Positions 10,234-16,118 of a stretch of DNA of 16,118 bases are shown piece after piece. Within the stretch, counting starts at the first letter, position 1; each line of letters begins with the position of its first letter. This DNA is from an uncultured Bdellovibrio sp. Its GTDB lineage: Bacteria; Bdellovibrionota; Bdellovibrionia; Bdellovibrionales; Bdellovibrionaceae. The notes under the pieces were generated by a model. The model was not told the origin of the DNA. It was given only the letters and a program-made list of their open reading frames with translations, and ran no database searches. Where the stretch lies: the NCBI RefSeq assembly GCF_946478835.1, contig NZ_CAMLDV010000077.1, positions 1-16,118 on the forward strand, in the 5' to 3' direction. Made by a program: the position numbers and the translations under genes.

Positions 10234-12609
10234 TTACCCTGCGGGAAGCAGAGGAGTGCCTGGAGGATTGAGGGACAACTTATCCCAGCGAGGAAGATCT
10301 ACATCCAAAGCAATCTTCAACACTTCATTCACGTCTTCGACGAAGTGGAAGCGGATGTCGTGACGGATTTCCTCTGGGATCTCTTTAAGATCCTTTTCAT
10401 TTTTGTTACATAAGATGACTTCGCGAACACCTGCACGGTGAGCGGCGATCACTTTTTCTTTGATACCACCCACAGGCAGAACACTGCCTCGCAAAGAAAT
10501 CTCTCCGGTCATAGCTAATTTTGGATCAACCGGTTTATTCAGCAACAAAGAAGCCATTGAAGTCACCATCGTCACACCTGCTGACGGTCCATCTTTAGGA
10601 ATGGCTCCGGCAGGAACGTGGACGTGGATGTCTTTTTTGCTGAAATCCATCAATGGATCCAACATCGGCAAGCGTGATTTCAAAAGTGTTAAAGCGATTT
10701 TCGCAGACTCTTGCATCACATCACCAAGCTGACCTGTTAACAACAACTGTCCTGTTCCGTTCATTTGTGCGGATTCGATAAATAAAATATCTCCTCCCAC
10801 AGGTGTCCACGCAAGACCTGTCACCACTCCAGGAGGCAAAAGACTTTCAATCATGTCTGATGAGAATCTTTCAGCTCCCAAAATTTCTTCCAGATCTTTC
10901 ACATCCACCGTCAATGTCGTGTTCGCGGACTTCACTGCTTTTAAGCTCATAAATTTACAAATCGTAGCGATCTTTCTTTGCAGATCCCGCACGCCGGCCT
11001 CACGGGTGTAGTGAGTTAGAAGTTTCGTCATCGCCTCGTCGGTGATCGTTAAAGAATTTTCGTCCAAGCCGTGCTCTTTCAGCTGTTTCGGCCACAAATA
11101 TTTTTGCGCGATTTGTTTTTTCTCATCCAAAGTGTAACCACTTAAATCGACGACTTCCATACGGTCTAGAAGAGGCAAGGGGATGCCTTCTAAAGAGTTG
11201 GCCGTCGCAATAAAGAACACTTTCGATAAATCAAACGGCGTATCCAAGTAGTGATCTTGGAAAGTGCTGTTTTGTTCGGGATCGAGAACTTCAAGCATCG
11301 CGCTGGCAGGATCACCACCAAAGCCACGAGTGAGTTTGTCGATCTCATCCAGGATAAAGACCGGATCGTTTTCGCCGGCTTTTTTAATGCCTGCGATAAT
11401 GCGACCAGGAAGGGCGCCGATGTAAGTTCGACGATGCCCGCGGATTTCCGCATCATCGCGAACGCCACCTAAGCTGACGCGCACATATTTTTTACCCAAG
11501 GCCCGCGCAATACTCTTACCCAAAGAAGTTTTTCCCACTCCAGGAGGTCCAATGAAAAGCAAGATGGAACCCTGATGAGTTTTGCGAAGCTTCATCACCG
11601 CTAAATGTTGCAGGATACGACCTTTGATTTTTTCCAGACCATAGTGATCCTCATTGAGAACCCTTTCGGCCTCTTCAAGATCGATTTCTTTATGCGGCGA
11701 AGACTTGCTCCACGGCAGATCCAACATCAATTCCAAATGCGTGCGGATCATTTGATATTCCGGAGAACTTGAGTTGATCGTCTCCAGACGTTTCAATTGA
11801 TTTTTCGCAAGTTCCAAAGCTTCTGGCGGCATGCCGGCTTTTTCTATGCGCTCTTTAAATTTCGCATAAAGATCACCGTTATCGCCTTCACCCAGTTCAT
11901 CACGGATCACGCGCATTTGTTCGCGCAAGATCGCTTCTTTCTGAGTTTGTTGGAAGTTTTCGTTTAACTTATCGCGAATACCTCGTTGAATTTTAAGGCG
12001 TTCTTTTAACTCTTGCATGCGATCAAGAAGTTTCAAGGTGCGGTCTTTCAACGAAACGGTTTCCAGAATTTCTTGTTTTTCCGGAATCGCGATATCGGCG
12101 TAAGCGGCGCACATATTACTGAGTGTCGCAAGATCTTCAATCTCCGCAATCATGTCCTTAATTTGACGAGGATTTCCCGGAAGCAGTTCTAAAAGTTCAT
12201 CGCTTAAAATACGTAAACTTGAAAGCAAAGCTTCTTCAGTTTTTTTGTCCATCACTCCGCGATCTTCGACCGCTTCACTCTGCACTTCAAAAAAACTTTC
12301 CTGATTGTGGCTTTGCACCACGCGCACGCGTTGATGAGCCTTCACAAAAACACTGTAACTTCCGTCTTCATCCATACGGAAGGACTCGATTTTTGCGAGA
12401 ACGCCCACCGAGTAAAGATCCTCAATCTTCTCAACCGAAGTTTGCGGATTTTTTTGTGTTAATAAAATCACCCAGTGATTATCACGAAGAGCTTTTTGCA
12501 GGGCAGAAATACTTTTTTCTCTACCAACTCGCAAAGGCATACTTATGTCTGGGAACAAGACAGAATTCTTCAGAGGAATCACAGGGATAAAACCAGAGAC
12601 GTAAGACAT
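10234..12609 (-). CDS. lon: ATP-dependent Lon protease
   Basis: Lon is a cytoplasmic AAA+ serine protease that degrades misfolded and selected regulatory proteins. The 791 residues match the family length (E. coli 784). An N-terminal LON domain (8-200) and a helical linker lead to the AAA+ module with Walker A GPPGVGKT (354-361) and Walker B FILDEID (418-424). The C-terminal protease domain (about 590-770) has PKDGPSAG with catalytic Ser676, and GGIKEK with Lys719, the same 43-residue spacing as E. coli Ser679/Lys722. The ATG at 12609 is preceded by TGAGG about 8 nt away. It is transcribed alone from a heat-shock-like promoter and ends at a strong terminator. Being adjacent to two signalling clusters may be chance, although Lon often degrades regulators. 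Confidence 0.98.
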   Translation of the reverse strand: MSYVSGFIPVIPLKNSVLFPDISMPLRVGREKSISALQKALRDNHWVILLTQKNPQTSVEKIEDLYSVGVLAKIESFRMDEDGSYSVFVKAHQRVRVVQSHNQESFFEVQSEAVEDRGVMDKKTEEALLSSLRILSDELLELLPGNPRQIKDMIAEIEDLATLSNMCAAYADIAIPEKQEILETVSLKDRTLKLLDRMQELKERLKIQRGIRDKLNENFQQTQKEAILREQMRVIRDELGEGDNGDLYAKFKERIEKAGMPPEALELAKNQLKRLETINSSSPEYQMIRTHLELMLDLPWSKSSPHKEIDLEEAERVLNEDHYGLEKIKGRILQHLAVMKLRKTHQGSILLFIGPPGVGKTSLGKSIARALGKKYVRVSLGGVRDDAEIRGHRRTYIGALPGRIIAGIKKAGENDPVFILDEIDKLTRGFGGDPASAMLEVLDPEQNSTFQDHYLDTPFDLSKVFFIATANSLEGIPLPLLDRMEVVDLSGYTLDEKKQIAQKYLWPKQLKEHGLDENSLTITDEAMTKLLTHYTREAGVRDLQRKIATICKFMSLKAVKSANTTLTVDVKDLEEILGAERFSSDMIESLLPPGVVTGLAWTPVGGDILFIESAQMNGTGQLLLTGQLGDVMQESAKIALTLLKSRLPMLDPLMDFSKKDIHVHVPAGAIPKDGPSAGVTMVTSMASLLLNKPVDPKLAMTGEISLRGSVLPVGGIKEKVIAAHRAGVREVILCNKNEKDLKEIPEEIRHDIRFHFVEDVNEVLKIALDVDLPRWDKLSLNPPGTPLLPAG

Positions 12610-12652
12610 TTGTTACCTCATTTCTTCCCCTCAAAAGGGGTTAATGTAACAA

Positions 12653-12680
12653 ACATGAGCACGAAATAAATTTCGTCAAG
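12653..12680 (-). promoter_or_regulatory. RpoH-like heat-shock promoter of lon
   Basis: CTTGACG (12680-12674) and GCTCATGT (12660-12653) on the minus strand resemble the sigma32 boxes CTTGAAA and CCCCATNT, with a 13-bp spacer. The start near 12646 leaves a leader of about 37 nt that holds a small CCCCT/AGGGG hairpin. It begins just after the stop of the upstream receiver gene. Confidence 0.5.
12661..12676. promoter_or_regulatory. Perfect 16-bp palindrome in the lon promoter spacer
   Basis: ACGAAAT (12661-12667) and ATTTCGT (12670-12676) are perfect arms around AA. The palindrome fills the spacer between the two promoter boxes, so a protein bound here would block lon transcription. It is a candidate operator, not a known CIRCE element. 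Confidence 0.45.
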
Positions 12681-13083
12681 TCAGCGGGACACCATATTCT
12701 TCTGAAATGCGAAATTTGAGGTCCTTATAATTTACAGGCTTCGTAAAATAGCCCTGAGCCCCAAGGCTGAGGGATTTTCGTATACTCAGTTCGTCATCGT
12801 AAGCACTCATCATATAGACATCAATACTAGGATATTTTTGTTTCACTTTTTGCAGTAGCTCGTACCCCGAAACTTCCGGCATATTGATGTCTGTTAATAG
12901 AACCTCGGATCCCGGGTGTCGGTCCGTGGTCGCTAAATAATTTAAACACTCCTTCGCCGTCGTGAAATAGTGAAGGCGAACGTCACCGCTTTTTATTGAT
13001 TTACGAAAGTTAAGTTCACACAGCGTCCCAACACTGCTTTCATCATCCACAACAACCACATCCAGCGGTGCCGAAACATTCAT
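12676..13083 (-). CDS. Single-domain response regulator (receiver only)
   Basis: This 135-residue protein is a receiver domain with no output domain. Asp65 in LLTDINMPEVSG is the phospho-acceptor; Asp13/Asp14 bind magnesium; Ser93 takes the place of the switch Thr, and Lys115 is present in YFTKPVN. Its ATG overlaps the TGA of the preceding kinase gene (ATGA at 13083-13080), so the two are translationally coupled and the kinase is almost certainly its partner. It probably acts by protein contact, for example with a motor or another enzyme, or as a phosphate sink. The lon promoter begins within its last codons. Confidence 0.92.
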   Translation of the reverse strand: MNVSAPLDVVVVDDESSVGTLCELNFRKSIKSGDVRLHYFTTAKECLNYLATTDRHPGSEVLLTDINMPEVSGYELLQKVKQKYPSIDVYMMSAYDDELSIRKSLSLGAQGYFTKPVNYKDLKFRISEEYGVPLT

Positions 13084-14417
13084 AGCTGCGCCTCCTGGAT
13101 TCGTTGCTGTCCCGGAAGTTCAATTGTCACTTGGGTGAATTGATTTTCTTCGCTTTCAATGTGTATTTCGCCCCGGTTTTTTTCGACGTTTTGCTTGGCA
13201 ATCCAAAGTCCCAGTCCGGTGCCTTCACCGGCAGGTTTTGTGGTGTAAAATTCATCGCAAACATTGGCGAGGTGTTTTTGTGGAATGCCAGAACCATTAT
13301 CGCGAACAATGATCTTAAAGGTGGCGTCTGCCGCAATCAAATCCACTTTGATCGTGGGAGTGAAAGAGTTTTTATTTTTTTTATACTTGTCGCCTAGTGC
13401 ATAAAGAGAATTATCGATGATGTTGATAAGCACACGCTCAATGCTGGGAGGATCAAAAACATTCGCATACACATTCGGAGTGATATTTTTTTGCACAACC
13501 AAATGAGTTTTCAAATCGACATCAGTAAGAGAGCGCACATAAACGTCCAAGCAGTGTTCCAGCATTTCTGAGATATTGATCCATTCTGGCTCCATATCGG
13601 TTTCTTGGCGAGCTTGGCGAAGCATGTTCGTAATGATGGTATTAGCGCGCTGACTGTGCTGATAAATCATGTCAGTCGCCTTTTTGCAGGACTCTGGATC
13701 TAAATCATCTTCTTCAAGAAGCTGGGCGGAGTTGATAATGATATTAAGAGGATTTTTGAGTTCATGAGCAATTCCAAATGTGATGCGACCAATGGTGGCG
13801 AGTTTCTCTTGAGAAATAAGCTGTTTCTGGGTTTGTTGTAGACTTTCAAAAGCTCGTTGCAGCTCCAGAGTTCTTTCTTGTGCGAGCTTTTCAAGATTTT
13901 CGTTGATTCTACGTAAAGAATCTTCCACGGCTTGGCGGCGATACTCGGTTCCGATGCGAGCGGCAAAAAACTCGACGACAGATGTGTAAAGCTCGCGCTC
14001 TTCCATGGGTTTGTCATCCATGATGACCAATAAACCGATAAGGCGTCCATCGGTATGTAGAAACGGAGCGCCGATATAGGATTCCACACCAAAATCTTTG
14101 AGCATTTGATCTTTGGGAAATGCTAACTGCACGTCGCTGGCGTAGCAGTTAACGCGCGTCCCGCAGATCACATTCACACAAGGTGTGTCTTCCAGTTCAT
14201 AGACAACATTGTCGGCAAATCCAGAACCTGCCCAGAGATAATCCGTTTGGATTTTCTGTCGATCAGGTTCAACCGCGTGACCCACTAAGACATATTTCAC
14301 TTTAAGAATTTGCGCCAGTCGATGAACCAACTCTTTGATGTACTCTTTGCCGGAAAGAAGTTGGTCGACATTATAAATATCTTTTAATAGTTCAAGGGCG
14401 CGAAGATTGTTTTCCAT
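13080..14417 (-). CDS. Soluble GAF-domain sensor histidine kinase
   Basis: The 445-residue kinase has no membrane segment, so it is cytoplasmic. A GAF domain spans about 20-160, with DTPCVNVICG (77-86) and GVESYIGAPF (110-119); Cys80, Cys85 and Cys91 lie close together and could sense redox or bind a cofactor. A coiled-coil linker (about 160-205) leads to HisKA with phospho-acceptor His218 in AHELKNPLN. The ATPase domain has Asn336, DNGSGIP (373-379) and GEGTGLGL (397-404), all intact. The ATG at 14417 has TGGAG about 8 nt upstream. It overlaps the single-domain receiver by ATGA, so it probably phosphorylates it. What it senses is unknown. Confidence 0.92.
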   Translation of the reverse strand: MENNLRALELLKDIYNVDQLLSGKEYIKELVHRLAQILKVKYVLVGHAVEPDRQKIQTDYLWAGSGFADNVVYELEDTPCVNVICGTRVNCYASDVQLAFPKDQMLKDFGVESYIGAPFLHTDGRLIGLLVIMDDKPMEERELYTSVVEFFAARIGTEYRRQAVEDSLRRINENLEKLAQERTLELQRAFESLQQTQKQLISQEKLATIGRITFGIAHELKNPLNIIINSAQLLEEDDLDPESCKKATDMIYQHSQRANTIITNMLRQARQETDMEPEWINISEMLEHCLDVYVRSLTDVDLKTHLVVQKNITPNVYANVFDPPSIERVLINIIDNSLYALGDKYKKNKNSFTPTIKVDLIAADATFKIIVRDNGSGIPQKHLANVCDEFYTTKPAGEGTGLGLWIAKQNVEKNRGEIHIESEENQFTQVTIELPGQQRIQEAQL

Positions 14418-14420
14418 AGT

Positions 14421-14444
14421 TTGGCTCCAGCCAACGCTATTTTA
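14421..14444 (-). promoter_or_regulatory. Leader hairpin at the kinase ribosome binding site
   Basis: On the minus strand TTGGC (14434-14430) and GCCAA (14425-14421) pair around TGGA, which places part of the Shine-Dalgarno sequence in the loop. A TAAAAT box at 14444-14439 could be a -10, but it would start transcription inside the hairpin and has no clear -35. Both are weak. Confidence 0.25.
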
Positions 14445-14497
14445 GCACTCTCGAATCAGAAAGAACTTTGCTTAGGGCTTGTGTGTTAGAATACAGT

Positions 14498-15385
14498 TCA
14501 ACCTTTAAACCCATCCACAAGAGCGATATCGCGAGTTAGGCCGCCGAAGGGGCCACAGTAGACGGTCTCTTCAAGCCAAACCATCTCTGTGGGAACTTCG
14601 TCCTTGAAAATGATTTTTGTCCAAAAGCGATTGATGTTATCCCAGCTGTAGCCTCGACCTTTGAGGTGATCTTTGGATTCAAACGGTGCAGAGCTCGCTA
14701 CGATTTGAGTCATCGGGCGGCGGGCGTTGTTTAAGAGTTCATGCAGATAAGGTTTGTTGGAACCAGCTTCCGGAATGCTGAGCAAATACAATAAAGCATC
14801 AACGTCATTGATTGCACGATGAGAGTCCGTAAAAAATCCGTGGTAGATATTCAAAAGTTCCAGTTTTGAACTCGTGAAGCCTTTGGTGCTCCAATCGATT
14901 TGTTTGTGCGAACAAGCCCACACTCTTTCCGTCGAAGTTTTTGATTTGCGATCAATAAACGGGCGGTCGAAGCGGGCATTGTGAGCAATCACAACACTGC
15001 ATTCTTCTAGGAGCGCATTCACCGCGTTCCAATCAATGTGTTGACCTGCAACCATTTCATCTGTGATGCCCGTTAATTCAGAGATTTCTGCAGAAATAGG
15101 ACGACCTGGATCTTGGAAACTTGAATAGGATTTTCCTAAAGCAATCACTTCACCGCTGTTGCGATTAAAAAGAAACTGACGAATACCGATTTCAATAATG
15201 GTATCTTCTGTCTGATTAAGACCCGTGGTCTCCACATCAAGAACGGCTCCAACACGAACAATATCGGAATTGTTTTTGGCCCATTCAGGAGTGGCATAGG
15301 AAGGTGTTTGTACAGGACAGCCTTCAAGGCGGTTGAGAGTCACTGTTTTTCCATCTTGAGATTTGCCAATCCAACGAAATGCCAC
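14498..15385 (-). CDS. DnaQ-like 3'-5' exonuclease domain protein
   Basis: This 295-residue protein belongs to the DEDDh exonuclease family, which includes DNA polymerase III epsilon. Exo I is LDVETTGL (Asp50, Glu52), Exo II is AHNARFDRPF (Asp140), and Exo III is HRAINDVDA (His189, Asp194), so the catalytic set is complete. After the nuclease fold (about 44-203) comes a C-terminal segment (about 232-275) with FESKDHLKGRGYSWD and a following Trp, a small module seen in some epsilon-like proteins of unclear role. It has no polymerase-binding motif that I can identify, so it may be a repair or RNA exonuclease instead of the replicative proofreader. The start is GTG 15385, with AAGGA 7 nt upstream. 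It is divergent from the flavodoxin gene. Confidence 0.88.
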   Translation of the reverse strand: MAFRWIGKSQDGKTVTLNRLEGCPVQTPSYATPEWAKNNSDIVRVGAVLDVETTGLNQTEDTIIEIGIRQFLFNRNSGEVIALGKSYSSFQDPGRPISAEISELTGITDEMVAGQHIDWNAVNALLEECSVVIAHNARFDRPFIDRKSKTSTERVWACSHKQIDWSTKGFTSSKLELLNIYHGFFTDSHRAINDVDALLYLLSIPEAGSNKPYLHELLNNARRPMTQIVASSAPFESKDHLKGRGYSWDNINRFWTKIIFKDEVPTEMVWLEETVYCGPFGGLTRDIALVDGFKG

Positions 15386-15428
15386 GTACGAATCCTTATG
15401 TTGAAGGTCACTAAAACCTTGGTGGATG

Positions 15429-15456
15429 ATATTATTTTACGAAGAAATAGGGTCAA
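15429..15456 (-). promoter_or_regulatory. Candidate promoter of the exonuclease gene
   Basis: TTGACC (15456-15451), a 16-bp spacer and TAATAT (15434-15429) read on the minus strand. The start near 15422 gives a leader of about 37 nt before the GTG at 15385. Confidence 0.45.
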
Positions 15457-15471
15457 AAACAAAATAGATTG

Positions 15472-15482
15472 GCGCATTGCGC
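15472..15482. repeat. Inverted repeat between divergent promoters
   Basis: GCGCA and TGCGC flank one T, in the middle of the gap between the exonuclease and flavodoxin promoters. It is short and could be a shared operator or chance. Confidence 0.25.
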
Positions 15483-15508
15483 GAACTGTCTTTGGTCTTA
15501 TCTCAGAT

Positions 15509-15522
15509 ATGAGCCAGCTCAT
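15509..15522. promoter_or_regulatory. Inverted repeat over the flavodoxin -35 region
   Basis: ATGAGC (15509-15514) and GCTCAT (15517-15522) flank CA, followed by five further T. It covers the -35 position of the promoter at 15531-15539, so it is more likely an operator or activator site than a terminator, as no plus-strand gene ends here. Confidence 0.35.
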
Positions 15523-15530
15523 TTTTTAAA

Positions 15531-15539
15531 TGCTATAAT
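15531..15539 (+). promoter_or_regulatory. Extended -10 promoter of the flavodoxin gene
   Basis: TGCTATAAT is a perfect extended -10 (TGnTATAAT). The -35 position (GAGCCA, 17-bp spacer) is poor, as is usual for extended -10 promoters. The start near 15546 gives a leader of about 22 nt with GGGAGG. Confidence 0.7.
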
Positions 15540-15567
15540 AAGGTTATCTTTCGCACGGGAGGCAGTT

Positions 15568-16118
15568 ATGGCTCGAGTGCTTATCGTCTATGAATCTAAA
15601 TACGGGCAAACCCAAAAAATAGCTCAATATATAGCCAACAAAATCAGAAACACAGGAATTGAAACGGACGTTCTAGAAGATCACCAAAAAGAGATCGTGG
15701 GCTTAGCTAAATATGACGGAGTGATTATCGGAGGCGCTGTTTACGCTAGAGGCTTTCCACACAAGCTTCAAGAGTGGGCTCATCACCACGCGGATATTTT
15801 AAATGAGACGACTTCCGCTTTTTTCTCTGTCTGTTTGGGAATCTTAGAAAATACACCAAAAGCAAAAAAGGAAGAGAGAGAAATCGTTCAAGGTTTTTTT
15901 AAAAAAACAGGATGGTGTCCTCAACAGTGGCGTATTTTTGCCGGTGGATTGAAGTATTCAAAATACAACTGGTTCATAAAAAACATCATGAAACGAATCG
16001 CTAAACAAGAAGGCTCCGACACAGACACAGCTCGCGACTACGAATACACAAACTGGCAAGATGTCGACGAATTTGTAAACGACTTTCTAGTAGCTTTAAA
16101 AACGGCACCAAGACACTA
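15568..16118 (+). CDS. hemG: HemG-like flavodoxin-domain protein, reaches window edge
   Basis: 183 full codons are visible and the window ends on TA, which could be the start of TAA or TAG, so the gene is probably almost complete (E. coli HemG is 181 aa). The N-terminus, VLIVYESKYGQTQKIA, is the flavodoxin FMN-phosphate loop. The C-terminal part, with AGGLKYSKYNWF, IMKRIAKQ, SDTDT and YTNWQDV, follows HemG (AGALRYPRYRW, GGETDT, YTDWEQV). HemG oxidises protoporphyrinogen IX to protoporphyrin IX in haem synthesis, passing electrons to the quinone pool at the inner membrane. Other flavodoxin-family roles remain possible because no other haem gene is visible here. The ATG at 15568 has GGGAGG 5 nt upstream and an extended -10 promoter. 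Confidence 0.7.
   Translation, partial: MARVLIVYESKYGQTQKIAQYIANKIRNTGIETDVLEDHQKEIVGLAKYDGVIIGGAVYARGFPHKLQEWAHHHADILNETTSAFFSVCLGILENTPKAKKEEREIVQGFFKKTGWCPQQWRIFAGGLKYSKYNWFIKNIMKRIAKQEGSDTDTARDYEYTNWQDVDEFVNDFLVALKTAPRH

Noticed and set aside
14441..14449. TTAGCACTC, one half of a CIRCE heat-shock operator
   Set aside because: The second half GAGTGCTAA is absent at the required 9-bp spacing.
15308..15529. Plus-strand 73-codon frame over the exonuclease start
   Set aside because: It is antisense to the exonuclease N-terminus and its promoter region and has no ribosome binding site.
1..16118. CRISPR arrays, insertion sequences, prophage, tRNA or rRNA genes
   Set aside because: No regularly spaced repeats, transposase motifs, terminal repeats or RNA-gene signatures were seen by eye.

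Overview
The window looks like chromosome from a predatory bacterium of the Bdellovibrionota, most likely Bdellovibrio or a close relative. This is an inference from moderate GC content, dense signalling genes, short gaps, GTG starts and overall gene style; no 16S rRNA or marker search was possible. I see no mobile element, CRISPR array, tRNA or rRNA gene.

Layout. (1) 1-1909: a folded, probably non-coding leader of about 120 nt, then a class I [4Fe-4S] fumarate hydratase ending at a near-perfect hairpin terminator shared with the converging operon. (2) 4060-1914, minus strand: a tight three-gene operon (small Cys-rich secreted protein, nitroreductase, AI-2E-family permease). (3) 4799-4140, minus strand: a degenerate-receiver/PilZ protein. 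(4) 5073-10211: the most interesting region. It holds a membrane hybrid histidine kinase with a CHASE sensor, a stand-alone Hpt protein and an NtrC-family sigma54-dependent response regulator, with control sites between them. (5) 12609-10234, minus strand: lon, behind an RpoH-like promoter with a palindrome. (6) 14417-12676, minus strand: a soluble GAF histidine kinase and a single-domain receiver overlapping by ATGA. (7) 15385-14498, minus strand: a DnaQ-like exonuclease, divergent from a HemG-like flavodoxin protein that runs to the window edge.

Main discovery candidate. The parts of region 4 resemble the Vibrio LuxQ-LuxU-LuxO-Qrr circuit: hybrid kinase, Hpt, NtrC-type regulator and a sigma54-driven small RNA beside the regulator gene. 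Between the Hpt and regulator genes the minus strand carries a very good sigma54 promoter (8404-8389; only the first base of TGGCAC-N5-TTGCA differs). About 118 nt downstream is a hairpin followed by seven T. A second good sigma54 promoter (10001-10016) lies just after the regulator gene and precedes a 54-codon ORF with a strong ribosome binding site. A 15-bp near-palindrome, GNGGCAAANNNCCNC, occurs four times in the non-coding gaps (5073-5087, 8463-8477, 8487-8501, 9948-9962). Three copies sit 72 to 116 bp upstream of the two good sigma54 start sites, and the fourth is 83 bp upstream of a weaker one pointing at the PilZ gene. I infer that these are the enhancer sites of the NtrC-type regulator and that the cluster is a self-contained phosphorelay with an sRNA, a small peptide and possibly the PilZ protein as outputs. 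All of this was read by eye and none has been tested.
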